Assembly (NCBI GenBank): GCA_024280115.1
Contig: JAJRQT010000165.1
Location: forward strand, 31,968 to 95,967
Direction of reading: 5' to 3'
Source: Bacteroidota bacterium
GTDB taxonomy: Bacteria; Bacteroidota; Bacteroidia; Cytophagales; Cyclobacteriaceae
DNA: 64,000 nt
Of the stretch, positions 51,483 through 60,148 are shown one piece after another. Position 1 is the first letter of the stretch, and every line of letters begins with the position of its first letter. A program made the position numbers and the translations under genes. Under the pieces are notes generated by a model, which was not told the DNA's origin, did not search any database, and saw only the letters and a list, made by a program, of their open reading frames with translations.

Positions 51483-52955
51483 ATGTTACTAGGATATGAT
51501 TTGGGGAGCTCTTCTATAAAAGCTACCCTTATGAATGCCCGAACCGGTGCCGTGATTGCCTCTGCCACCTACCCAAAACGGGAAATGGCCATAATTTCAA
51601 AAAGGCCCGGTTGGGCAGAACAAAAACCTGATATATGGTGGGAAAATCTGAAAAATGCCACACAGGAATTGATGGTGAAAAACAGAATTCCAAAAGATAA
51701 AATCAAAGCTATTGGAATTTCATATCAAATGCATGGCCTTGTGCTTGTGGATAAAAATCAAAATGTACTCAGGCCTTCTATAATTTGGTGTGACAGCCGG
51801 GCGGTGGAAATCGGGCAAAAGGCTTTCCATGACCTCGGTGGAGAATATTGTCTGCAAAATTATCTGAATTCACCAGGGAATTTCACAGCTTCCAAGCTAA
51901 AGTGGGTGAAAGATAATGAGCCGGAATTATTTGATCAGGTGTATAAAGCCATGCTGCCGGGTGATTATATAGCCATGAAAATGAGTGGGGAGATCAATAC
52001 CACAACTTCCGGATTATCAGAAGGAATTTTCTGGGATTTTAAATCAAAATCGATCGCTGAAAAATTATTAGGTTATTATGGGATTGATAAAAATATTTTA
52101 CCGGAAGTCGTGCCAACATTTTCCGTACAGGGGCAACTTTCTGCAAATGCTGCCCGCGAACTTGGTTTGAAGGAGGGTACTAAAATTGCTTATAGGGCAG
52201 GCGACCAGCCCAATAATGCATTTTCACTCAATGTATTGAATCCAGGTGAAATGGCAGCAACGGCTGGGACGAGTGGGGTAATTTATGGCATTTTAGATTC
52301 ACCAAAATTTGATCCGCTATCGAGAGTTAACACTTTTGTACATGTAAACCATGCGAAAAGAGCTGAAAGATATGGTGTGTTGCTCTGCGTAAATGGAACC
52401 GGTATCCTTAATAACTGGCTTCAAAAAAATTTGGCTGATGACGCATCCTATGAAGAGATGAATGAAATGGCAATGCAGGCACCAATTGGAGCAGATGGGC
52501 TCTCGTTTATTCCATTCGGGAATGGGGCTGAAAGGATTATGGAAAATAATGATATTGGTGCAAGGATTAGTGGTTTGAATTTCAATCGTCATAACCAATC
52601 GCATATACTACGAGCCGCACAGGAAGGTATCGTATTCGCACTTAATTATGGCTTTAACATCATGAAGGAAATGGGCATGGAGCTGAAAACCATAAGAGCA
52701 GGGCATGCAAATATGTTCTTCAGTCCACTCTTCAGAGAGGCATTTGCCAACATTACAAGCGTCTCGGTAGAGCTGTATAATACAGATGGTGCACTGGGCG
52801 CAGCAAGAGGAGCCGGTGTTGGCGCTAATATATATGATGGCTTTGAGGAGGCGTTCAGAGGACTTAAAACCCTGGAAACCATAGAGCCAAGCCCACCACT
52901 ATTCGGAGCTTACGAAGACGCATATCAAAACTGGTTAAAAAATTTAAACAATTAA
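51483..52955 (+). CDS. xylB: Xylulokinase
   Basis: XylB (490 aa from ATG 51483) phosphorylates D-xylulose to xylulose-5-phosphate. The family start LLGYDLGSSSIKATLMNARTG sits directly at this ATG; an in-frame GTG at 51453 adds ten unlikely residues. FGGY-kinase landmarks are GISYQMHGLVLVDKN, the late RAGDQPNNAFSLNVLNPGEMAATAGTSGVIYG near residues 238-268, FIPFGNGAERI, and RAGHANMFFSPLFREAFANITSVSVELYNTDGALGAARGAGVG near the end. It begins the xylB-xylA operon, 12 bp before xylA, and probably answers to the NrtR-type regulator across the spacer. Confidence 0.95.
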   Translation: MLLGYDLGSSSIKATLMNARTGAVIASATYPKREMAIISKRPGWAEQKPDIWWENLKNATQELMVKNRIPKDKIKAIGISYQMHGLVLVDKNQNVLRPSIIWCDSRAVEIGQKAFHDLGGEYCLQNYLNSPGNFTASKLKWVKDNEPELFDQVYKAMLPGDYIAMKMSGEINTTTSGLSEGIFWDFKSKSIAEKLLGYYGIDKNILPEVVPTFSVQGQLSANAARELGLKEGTKIAYRAGDQPNNAFSLNVLNPGEMAATAGTSGVIYGILDSPKFDPLSRVNTFVHVNHAKRAERYGVLLCVNGTGILNNWLQKNLADDASYEEMNEMAMQAPIGADGLSFIPFGNGAERIMENNDIGARISGLNFNRHNQSHILRAAQEGIVFALNYGFNIMKEMGMELKTIRAGHANMFFSPLFREAFANITSVSVELYNTDGALGAARGAGVGANIYDGFEEAFRGLKTLETIEPSPPLFGAYEDAYQNWLKNLNN

Positions 52956-52967
52956 AATATACAGAAC

Positions 52968-54284
52968 ATGACTAAATCATTTTTCCCTACGGTTGATAAA
53001 ATAAAATTCGAAGACAGGGATTCTAATAATCCATTTGCTTTTAAGTATTACGATGAAAATCGCAAAGTAATTGGCGGTAAAACCATGAAAGAATATTTCA
53101 GATTTGCTATTGCTTATTGGCATACTTTCTGTGGAACCGGCAATGATCCATTTGGCCCGGGAACGAAGGTATTTCCATGGGATGCTTCAGGAGATGCTAT
53201 TCAACGGGCGAAAGATAAAATGGATGCAGCTTTTGAGTTTATAACAAAAATCGGAGCGCCATTTTATTGTTTTCACGATTATGATTTAATTGATGAAGGA
53301 AGCTCGATTGCCGAGTCCGAAAAAAGATTGCAGACTATTGTCGATTATGCAAAAGCCAAGCAAATAGATTCCGGTGTAAAATTGTTATGGGGAACCGCCA
53401 ATGTATTTTCCAATCCGAGATACATGAATGGCGCCTCTACAAATCCGGACTTTAAAGCGCTGGCCTGGGCTGGTACCCAGGTTAAAAATGCAATAGATGC
53501 GACCATTGAATTGGGCGGAGAAAATTACGTATTCTGGGGTGGCAGAGAGGGATACATGTCCTTGCTCAATACCAACATGAAAAGGGAAATTGATCATCTC
53601 GGTCAGTTCCTGAACATGGCAAAGGACTATGGAAGGAGGAACGGGTTTAAAGGGACTTTCCTGATTGAACCAAAACCAATGGAGCCCACAAAACATCAAT
53701 ATGATTTTGATGCAGCTACGGTTATAAAATTTCTACGAGAATATGGGCTTGAAAATGATTTTAAACTCAACCTTGAAGTAAATCATGCCACTCTGGCAGG
53801 GCATACGTTCCAGCACGAGTTGCAGGTGGCGGCTGACGCCGGATTGCTCGGCAGCATGGATGCCAACAGGGGTGACTACCAAAATGGTTGGGATACAGAC
53901 CAATTTCCCATAAACTTAACAGAACTTGCAGAAACCATGTTGGTGGTGATAGAAGCAGGAGGATTTACAACCGGCGGAGTAAACTTCGATGCTAAAACGA
54001 GAAGAAATTCCACGGACCTTGAAGATATCTTTCTGGCGCATATTGGTGGTATGGATGCTTTTGCCAGAGGTTTGCTGATAGCTTCTGATGTACTGGAAAA
54101 ATCTGATTATAAACAGATGAGAAAAGAGCGATATGCTTCCTATGATAATGGCAAAGGAGCAGATTTTGAGCAGGGAAAACTGAAATTTGAAGATTTGAGA
54201 ACCTATGCCCTTGAAGTTGGTGAACCTGAGCAGATCAGTGGTAAACAAGAGCAATATGAAAATATTATTAATCAGTATATTTAA
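52968..54284 (+). CDS. xylA: Xylose isomerase
   Basis: XylA (438 aa, class II length) interconverts D-xylose and D-xylulose. The active-site base pair His103/Asp106 lies in FYCFHDYDLIDEGSSI, and metal ligands are in FLIEPKPMEPTKHQYDFD (Glu) and NLEVNHATLAGHTFQHEL, GSMDANRGDYQNGWDTDQFP. MEYWHTFCGTGNDPFGPGT-like text (AYWHTFCGTGNDPFGPGT) marks the N-terminal domain. The long C-terminal arm for tetramer packing is present. It follows xylB with 12 bp and ends at a strong terminator. xylE or other transporter genes are absent here, so xylose uptake must be encoded elsewhere. Confidence 0.97.
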   Translation: MTKSFFPTVDKIKFEDRDSNNPFAFKYYDENRKVIGGKTMKEYFRFAIAYWHTFCGTGNDPFGPGTKVFPWDASGDAIQRAKDKMDAAFEFITKIGAPFYCFHDYDLIDEGSSIAESEKRLQTIVDYAKAKQIDSGVKLLWGTANVFSNPRYMNGASTNPDFKALAWAGTQVKNAIDATIELGGENYVFWGGREGYMSLLNTNMKREIDHLGQFLNMAKDYGRRNGFKGTFLIEPKPMEPTKHQYDFDAATVIKFLREYGLENDFKLNLEVNHATLAGHTFQHELQVAADAGLLGSMDANRGDYQNGWDTDQFPINLTELAETMLVVIEAGGFTTGGVNFDAKTRRNSTDLEDIFLAHIGGMDAFARGLLIASDVLEKSDYKQMRKERYASYDNGKGADFEQGKLKFEDLRTYALEVGEPEQISGKQEQYENIINQYI

Positions 54285-54304
54285 TCCACATAATTTCTAA
54301 CTTT

Positions 54305-54342
54305 AAAGCTCCTTGTAAAATTCTCTACAGGGAGCTTTTTTT
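54305..54342 (+). terminator. Terminator of the xylB-xylA operon
   Basis: AAAGCTCCTTGTA and TACAGGGAGCTTT pair over 13 positions with one G-T pair, followed by TTTTTT. It lies 21 bp after the xylA stop codon and just before murI. Confidence 0.85.
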
Positions 54343-54357
54343 ATGTAATAAGTAACT

Positions 54358-55167
54358 ATGACAAAGGCTTCAGATCCCATTGGTATATTTGATAGTGGAA
54401 TTGGCGGACTTACGGTGGCAAAAGCCGTTAAGCAGCTTTTGCCTGGAGAAAGTATAATTTATTTTGGAGATACCGCGCATCTCCCATATGGCGATAAATC
54501 CACCGCTGCCATACAAGCTTATTCGATAAAGATCTGTGACATTTTTCTTCAGAGAAATTGCAAGGTTATCCTGATCGCATGCAATTCTGCAAGCGCCGCA
54601 GCTACAGAACTGGTGAAGGAATATGTGGGTAAAAGAGCAAAAGTTTTTAATGTCATCGAACCTGTAGTAAACTATATTAGGGAAACCTATCACAAAACGA
54701 ACATAGGATTGATTGGTACAAAGCAAACTGTTGGCTCCGGGGTTTATGAAACTAAAATTGAGGGTCTCGGAAATGAACTCAAATTGCATTCCCTTGCTAC
54801 ACCTTTGCTTGTCCCTATGATAGAAGAAGGTTTTTTACAGGGTACTATTAGCCAGGACATTATTAACGAATATCTTAAAAAACCGGTGATTCACAAGATC
54901 AGTGCTCTAATACTCGGATGTACACATTATCCCTTGATAAAAGAGCAGGTTGGAAATTATTATAATGGAAAAGTGGAGGTTATCGATTCCTCAGCTTTGG
55001 TAGCCGCCTCTCTCAGGGCATATCTGGAGTATAATTTATTATTGAATAATTCGAATAATTCATCTTATAATTTTATGGTGTCGGACTTTACGGAATCTTT
55101 TGAAGAATTGACGAAATTGTTTTTCGGAGAGCAAGTGCACCTGGAAAAATATAAACTTTGGGAATAA
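54358..55167 (+). CDS. murI: Glutamate racemase
   Basis: MurI (269 aa) makes D-glutamate for peptidoglycan. The catalytic cysteines are both present: Cys75 in LIACNSASAAATELVKEY and Cys188 in SALILGCTHYPLIKEQ. The opening PIGIFDSGIGGLTVAKAVK and the GDTAHLPYGDKS block are standard. The protein is complete. It begins 74 bp after xylA, separated by the terminator, so it has its own promoter, which is not obvious in the short spacer. It is followed by a repeat and a small lipoprotein gene. Confidence 0.96.
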   Translation: MTKASDPIGIFDSGIGGLTVAKAVKQLLPGESIIYFGDTAHLPYGDKSTAAIQAYSIKICDIFLQRNCKVILIACNSASAAATELVKEYVGKRAKVFNVIEPVVNYIRETYHKTNIGLIGTKQTVGSGVYETKIEGLGNELKLHSLATPLLVPMIEEGFLQGTISQDIINEYLKKPVIHKISALILGCTHYPLIKEQVGNYYNGKVEVIDSSALVAASLRAYLEYNLLLNNSNNSSYNFMVSDFTESFEELTKLFFGEQVHLEKYKLWE

Positions 55168-55187
55168 AATGATAAAAGATGGAAGCT

Positions 55188-55262
55188 AGAAGTCCGCTTC
55201 GCCTTCGGCAAGCCTTGCGCCTCCGCTAAAGCTTCAGCGGCACACGGATGGCGAATGAAGGG
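55188..55262. repeat. Dispersed repeat with an imperfect palindrome
   Basis: GC-richer than its surroundings. It contains CCGCTAAAGC/GCTTCAGCGG (55223-55240), nearly palindromic, and CTTCGCC/GGCGAAT-like arms (55199 and 55250). Short elements of this kind are scattered in Bacteroidota genomes. Whether it is repeated in this genome needs a search. Confidence 0.45.
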
Positions 55263-55382
55263 AGTCAGAAATTAATACTGAGGATTTCCTATATCTCCTA
55301 ACTTCGGAATCTCAAACCAACGTTGTTTACGTCTTTATAAAATGATAAGATCTTTTTTTTAATCCTGTAAATAGAACAAAAA

Positions 55383-55805
55383 ATGAAGCATACAACTTCC
55401 CTATTTCTGATCGTAATGTTATTAATTGCCTCTTGTGGTGAACAAAAGAAAAGTGCCAAAGATGCACTATATGAAAAAGTGATGGAAGTCCATGATGAAA
55501 TCATGCCAAAAATGGGAGACATCATGAAATACAAAAAACAGCTTAAAGAAAAAATCGGTATGCTCACAACCGAAAGTACTGAAGAAAATGCTGATAAAAT
55601 AGCAGAGCTAAATAAAGCGATAAATGATCTCGAAAATTCCCATGAGGAGATGATGAACTGGATGCATGGATTTGAAAGTAATTTTGAAGGTAAAGTGGAA
55701 GAAGAGGTAATTAAATATCTGAATACCCAAAAAGAAAAAATTGAAACTGTTGGGGAGATGACTAATAATGCGCTGAAAAATGCTGAAGAGATGTTGAAAG
55801 AATGA
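55383..55805 (+). CDS. Small helical lipoprotein (140 aa)
   Basis: A lipoprotein signal (MKHTTSLFLIVMLLIASC, lipobox IASC) gives a mature protein of about 120 residues that is nearly all charged helix: YEKVMEVHDEIMPKMGDIMKYKKQLKEKIG, then ENADKIAELNKAINDLENSHEEMMNWMHGFE. The heptad-like pattern of Leu/Ile/Met suggests a coiled coil. Similar small lipoproteins are frequent in Bacteroidota and sometimes called viral A-type inclusion-like, without known function. It is monocistronic. Confidence 0.72.
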   Translation: MKHTTSLFLIVMLLIASCGEQKKSAKDALYEKVMEVHDEIMPKMGDIMKYKKQLKEKIGMLTTESTEENADKIAELNKAINDLENSHEEMMNWMHGFESNFEGKVEEEVIKYLNTQKEKIETVGEMTNNALKNAEEMLKE

Positions 55806-56054
55806 AAATATCATTTAAGATCGTATCGTATCCCGGTGGCAGAGTGCTTTGATAATCAACATGCTATTGCTGAAAAATTTCAATACAAAGGTCTCAACTG
55901 GTAGAATATAATTGGACGGTTTTGCTCATTTATAATGGTATTTTCGCTTACCAAGAGCAAACATCAACACAGGTTAACTTAATGCAAATGAGGATATTTG
56001 AATAAATATTGTCGCTGTTTTTAAGTACCTTCGTAATTAGATTAATAAATTAAT

Positions 56055-56273
56055 ATGAAAACCTTAATATTAAAAATTCCTGATTCTGTTGATGAGATAG
56101 ATGTTTAAATGCAATTGGCGGCTCATCTATTTAAGAATGGAATTTTTTCGTCCGGTCAAGCTGCAGATTTAGTTGGTATATCAAAAAGAAAGTTTCTTGA
56201 AAATGTAGGGAAATATGGAGTATCAATATTTGGTGAAAGTACCGATGATATCGATCAAATTTTAAATGGATAA
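56055..56273 (+). pseudogene. UPF0175-family gene interrupted by a stop codon
   Basis: The frame starts MKTLILKIPDSVDEIDV, then has TAA at 56106-56108 and continues without a frameshift as MQLAAHLFKNGIFSSGQAADLVGISKRKFLENVGKYGVSIFGES, ending at 56273. UPF0175 proteins (about 75-85 aa, small antitoxin-like DNA-binding helices) normally have a Lys codon where the TAA stands, so AAA to TAA explains it. The downstream part could still be translated from its ATG at 56109. The partner gene follows 12 bp after. Confidence 0.75.
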
Positions 56274-56285
56274 ATTTAGAGTTAA

Positions 56286-56885
56286 TTGGGATTAAGCATT
56301 CATTATAGTGGAACTTTTAAAAATGACGCATCTCTTTCAGAAATGATTGAAGAGATAAAAGATATTGCTGAAATATACAAATGGGAGTATAATATTTACA
56401 ATCGTGTTTTCCCGGAAAATTCACTTTCAATGAGTGATTACAACCAACATATTTATGGCATAAGTTTTACGCCATCCCATTGTGAAACAATATTTATTTC
56501 CTTTTTATCAAATGGAAAAATGTCAAGTCCTGGCCATCTAAAATTTTTTGAGAAATCCGATGACCAACCAGAACGGAATTATCTATATATGCTTTCGGTA
56601 AAAACTCAATTTGCTGGGGTAATGATTCATAAGCTGGTTATTCATCTTTTCCGGTATTTGAGTAAAAAATATTTTCAGGATTTCAATATGTCCGATGAAG
56701 GTAGATATTGGGAAACAGGCAATGAACAAGTATTGAAAGAAAATTTTAATCGCTACAATGAATTATTGAAAGATTTCTCGTATGCAATAGAAGCCTTTCC
56801 GATGCTTTCCGTAGAATCATTTGAAAGCTATTTTGAGAGAGTATTGAGTCTGATTCATGACAGAAAAACAAAAAGAGATTCATAA
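56286..56885 (+). CDS. Hypothetical protein (199 aa) behind the UPF0175 remnant
   Basis: The start codon is TTG (56286), 12 bp after the UPF0175 stop. The encoded GLSIHYSGTFKNDASLSEMIEEIKDIAEIYKW looks like a natural N-terminus. The protein has no signal or membrane helix. It contains FIFISFLSNGKMSSPGHLKFF-like text (IFISFLSNGKMSSPGHLKFF), then FAGVMIHKLVIHLFRYLSKKYFQDF and a C-terminal helical part. It does not resemble the PIN-domain toxin that often partners UPF0175 proteins. I cannot name the family. It may be an unrelated gene cotranscribed by chance, or an accessory partner. Confidence 0.65.
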   Translation: MGLSIHYSGTFKNDASLSEMIEEIKDIAEIYKWEYNIYNRVFPENSLSMSDYNQHIYGISFTPSHCETIFISFLSNGKMSSPGHLKFFEKSDDQPERNYLYMLSVKTQFAGVMIHKLVIHLFRYLSKKYFQDFNMSDEGRYWETGNEQVLKENFNRYNELLKDFSYAIEAFPMLSVESFESYFERVLSLIHDRKTKRDS

Positions 56886-57006
56886 TAATATGAAATCAAA
56901 TTTTAAAATACCCGGAGGTCCTTACAGTTAAAACTTGCATTTCTTTCACTTTGTTTATCAACATTAAACACGTATTAGAACCAGAGAACAATTTTACTTT
57001 TTAATA

Positions 57007-57096
57007 CAATGTCGTTTAGTTAAGCTCCTATTATCCCTCTCTGGAGAGGGTGAAGGGAGAGGTAATACAATCAATTTTCTTAACTAAACGACAATG
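57007..57096. repeat. MITE-like inverted-repeat element (90 bp)
   Basis: CAATGTCGTTTAGTTAAG (57007-57024) and CTTAACTAAACGACAATG (57079-57096) are 18-bp inverted ends with one mismatch. Inside is a second stem CCCTCT-CTGG-AGAGGG (57035-57050). No ORF fits inside, and no clear target duplication is visible. Confidence 0.6.
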
Positions 57097-57229
57097 CATT
57101 TTAATATCTGGATTTGTTTTATTTAAACAATGCCAACCAGATGTTAGTTGAGCATAAGAAAGTACATCGACAAAACAGGTGTTTTTTCAATGCATAATGA
57201 GCTAATTGAAAACCAAAATAATCAGGAAG

Positions 57230-58246
57230 ATGACTGAAAACGGTATTATTAAAATGAAACCTTTGGGATTCCCATGGGAAACTCAAGACCCCTTTCTTTT
57301 TTGTGCTTATCACAGAGATGAATATCCAAGAGGAAATGATGAAATGGGTCCTGATGCATCATTAGAAGGCAGAAATATCGGGCAGGATTTTACCATAAAA
57401 GATGGTTGGCGGATGTATCATGGGAACCTGATTCCGGGATTTCCCTATCATCCTCACAGAGGGTTCGAAACCATTACCATCAATAAAGAAGGATTGGTAG
57501 ATCATTCGGATTCTTTGGGAGCAGCCGGACGGTTTGGAGCAGGAGATGTGCAATGGATGACAGCCGGTAAAGGTGTACAGCATTCAGAAATGTTTCCGTT
57601 GATCCACACGGATAAAGAAAACACGTTAGAGATTTTTCAGGTATGGCTAAACTTGCCCAAAGCAAATAAATTTGTGGAACCACACTTTAAAATGCTTTGG
57701 AAGGATGCCATTCCGGTTTTGACAGAAAAAGATAGCAATGGGAATTCTACGGAAGTAAATGTAATTGCCGGATCGCTTGATAAACTTACGGCGCCAGAGC
57801 CAACTCCGGATTCCTGGGCGGCAAACCCGGATAATGGCGTTGCCGTTTTAACCATTAAAATGGAAGCCAATGCAACCTGGATTTTACCTAAAATAATTGC
57901 TGAAGTAAGCCGAACGCTCTACTTTTATAAAGGAGAATCAATACTAATTGATGGAGAATCCATTTCTGTTAATCATTTAATCCAGGTAAATGCAAATAGG
58001 GACCTAAAGCTTCAAGGCGGTAATGAAACATGTTATTTATTGATGCTACAGGGAAAACCAATCAAGGAACCCGTTGCACAACATGGACCTTTTGTAATGA
58101 ATACTGAAGCTGAAATACACGAAGCCTTTCAGGATTATCAGCGGACGCAATTTGGTGGATGGCCATGGCCAAAACGTGAGCCAACTCATGATAGAAATAG
58201 AGGGCGATTTGCGCTACATGCTGATGGCAGAGAAGAAATTAAATAG
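57230..58246 (+). CDS. Pirin family protein
   Basis: I use the ATG at 57230 (MTENGIIKMKPLGFPWETQDPF). A TTG eight codons upstream is unlikely. The 338-residue protein shows the bicupin pattern of pirins: YHPHRGFETITINKEGLVDHSDSLGAAGRFGAGDVQWMTAGKGVQHSEMFPL with the four metal-binding residues of cupin 1 (His, His, His, Glu), and a C-terminal cupin with less conserved ligands. Bacterial pirins have quercetinase or regulatory roles, none shown for this one. The gene sits just after the MITE-like element, so its promoter may use sequence in or near the repeat. A CDGSH-type gene follows about 100 bp later. Confidence 0.92.
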   Translation: MTENGIIKMKPLGFPWETQDPFLFCAYHRDEYPRGNDEMGPDASLEGRNIGQDFTIKDGWRMYHGNLIPGFPYHPHRGFETITINKEGLVDHSDSLGAAGRFGAGDVQWMTAGKGVQHSEMFPLIHTDKENTLEIFQVWLNLPKANKFVEPHFKMLWKDAIPVLTEKDSNGNSTEVNVIAGSLDKLTAPEPTPDSWAANPDNGVAVLTIKMEANATWILPKIIAEVSRTLYFYKGESILIDGESISVNHLIQVNANRDLKLQGGNETCYLLMLQGKPIKEPVAQHGPFVMNTEAEIHEAFQDYQRTQFGGWPWPKREPTHDRNRGRFALHADGREEIK

Positions 58247-58342
58247 ATAAAAGTGGTGACAGTTGAGTCATATTATCCCTCTCAACTCAGAGGTGTTTTA
58301 ATAAACTTTAATTAAGTGGTATTACATCAAAATCAGACAATT

Positions 58343-58771
58343 ATGGAAAATAAAGAAATTACCAAAGAGTATTCAAATGAAGCGCTAACAATAGTTTGGA
58401 AACCTAAACGATGCATTCACGCCGGTGAGTGTGTTAAAGCGTTGCCCCAGGTTTATACCCCAAATGAAAAACCCTGGATTAAGACGAAAAACGCTACTAC
58501 AGAGGAAATTAAGGCGCAAATAGCGAAATGTCCATCCGGTGCCCTTAGCTATTATATGAAAAATGAAGAGCATAAGGAAGTTACCGGTTTTGAAACTAAA
58601 ATAAAGGTAAAACCCAATGGCCCACTGTTGGTTTATGGCACTTTAAAAATTACTGATAAAGATGGCAATACAGTGACAAGGGATAAAACTACTGCATTTT
58701 GTCGCTGCGGGTCCTCAGATAATAAGCCATTTTGTGATGGTTCTCATAATAAAGTCAATTTTAAAGGGTGA
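58343..58771 (+). CDS. Fusion of a Fer4-type (mono-cluster) and a CDGSH iron-sulfur domain
   Basis: The 142-residue protein joins two Fe-S domains. The N-terminal part carries Cys in KRCIHAGECVKALPQVYTPNEKPWI and AQIAKCPSGALSYYM, matching the Fer4_19 family. The C-terminal part has CRCGSSDNKPFCDGSH, the canonical C-x-C-x2-S-x3-P-x-C-D-G-S-H signature of CDGSH domains that hold a 2Fe-2S cluster through three Cys and one His. The start at 58343 is the best ATG. Such short fusions occur in Bacteroidota and probably serve in electron or cluster transfer. A pirin gene lies upstream and may be cotranscribed. Confidence 0.92.
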   Translation: MENKEITKEYSNEALTIVWKPKRCIHAGECVKALPQVYTPNEKPWIKTKNATTEEIKAQIAKCPSGALSYYMKNEEHKEVTGFETKIKVKPNGPLLVYGTLKITDKDGNTVTRDKTTAFCRCGSSDNKPFCDGSHNKVNFKG

Positions 58772-58870
58772 TTACATTTTAATATTTAAATCCAGACTTC
58801 ATTTAAATTAGCGGTAGAATAATTCTATTGTCATTGTCATTTACTATTTTTAAAAATATGAACTGACAAT

Positions 58871-60148
58871 ATGGAAGAATCGTTTTTACACTTTATTTGG
58901 AGCTTTCAACATTTTAATACCCGTATTCTCAACACTGATTCAGGTACAGGGATAGTTGTGATAAATCCAGGATTTAAAAATACAGACGCCGGTCCTGATT
59001 TTAAAAATGCCAAAGTAAAAATTGGCGAGATCATATGGAACGGTAATGTAGAAATTCATATTCATTCTGCTGACTGGGCGAGACACAACCATCATATTGA
59101 TGATGCCTATGATAATGTGATTTTACATGTTGTGTGGAAAAACGATGCAGTTGTCCGCAGAAAGGATGATACAATCATACCTGTTCTGGAGTTAAAAAAT
59201 ATTGTAGATGAGGAGTTGATTTTGAACTATAGGCAGCTATTTCGGCCTGGAAATGAAATATTGTGCGAAAAATTTATTGATAACGTCAAGCCCATTACCT
59301 TATTGAGCATGATGGATAAAGTGCTGGTAGAAAGGCTGGAACATAAATCAGAGGCAATTTTCAGAGAAATAGCACTGACCGGGAACGACTGGGAAGAGAT
59401 CACTTGGAGGAAATTGTGTCAGAATTTTGGTTTTAAAACCAATGCACATCCATTTTTAGAGTTGGGAAAATCACTCCCTTTAAATATTTTAAAAAAGCAA
59501 GCACATAATTTAAAGTCAATTGAAGCCTTGCTATTTGGACAAGCGGGTTTTTTAGAGGAATCTGTGGAGGATGATTATTTTGAAGAATTGGTCCGCGAAT
59601 ATGATTTCCTGAAAAGGAAATACGATCTAAACAGAAGAATAGATAAGCATCAGTGGAAATTTCTGAGATTGCGACCGGCCAATTTCCCAACCATCAGGAT
59701 AGCACAGCTCGCGGCAATTGTCGCCAATCACAGCAATCTTTTTTCTTTATTTACTGATTATGACAATATCTCCGATCTTAAAAAAGCATTGGGGACAAGG
59801 CAGTCAGCGTACTGGATAAAACACTATAATTTTTGTTCTGAATCAAAAACCGAGTTGGGCAGGCTTGGCATCTCGAGCATTGAGAATATTCTGATTAATA
59901 CTGCGGCACCAATTTTATTTGCTAATGGAATACACAAAGACAATGAAGCTGATAAGGAAAAAGCGCTCATGGTGTTGAGCTCAGTAAAAGCGGAGTCAAA
60001 CCGGATTACTAAAAATTGGAAATCTCTGGGTATTTCGATGAAATCTGCATTTGATTCCCAGGCAGCCATAGAGCTTTATAACAACTATTGTCTGAAAAAG
60101 AAGTGCCTGCATTGCAATGTCGGCGCTGAAATCATCAGTAAGAAATGA
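58871..60148 (+). CDS. DUF2851 family protein
   Basis: The 425-residue soluble protein matches DUF2851: MEESFLHFIWSFQHFNTRILNTDSGTGIVVINPGFKNTDAGPDFKNAKVKIGEIIWNGNVEIHIHSADW at the N-terminus, then NVILHVVWKNDAVVRRKDDTIIPVLEL and the C-terminal LKKKCLHCNVGAEI with a Cys-x2-Cys motif. The N-terminal half resembles nuclease-like PD-(D/E)XK folds in secondary-structure order, but no activity is known. It overlaps the next gene by 4 bp (ATGA), so the two proteins are translationally coupled. Confidence 0.88.
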   Translation: MEESFLHFIWSFQHFNTRILNTDSGTGIVVINPGFKNTDAGPDFKNAKVKIGEIIWNGNVEIHIHSADWARHNHHIDDAYDNVILHVVWKNDAVVRRKDDTIIPVLELKNIVDEELILNYRQLFRPGNEILCEKFIDNVKPITLLSMMDKVLVERLEHKSEAIFREIALTGNDWEEITWRKLCQNFGFKTNAHPFLELGKSLPLNILKKQAHNLKSIEALLFGQAGFLEESVEDDYFEELVREYDFLKRKYDLNRRIDKHQWKFLRLRPANFPTIRIAQLAAIVANHSNLFSLFTDYDNISDLKKALGTRQSAYWIKHYNFCSESKTELGRLGISSIENILINTAAPILFANGIHKDNEADKEKALMVLSSVKAESNRITKNWKSLGISMKSAFDSQAAIELYNNYCLKKKCLHCNVGAEIISKK

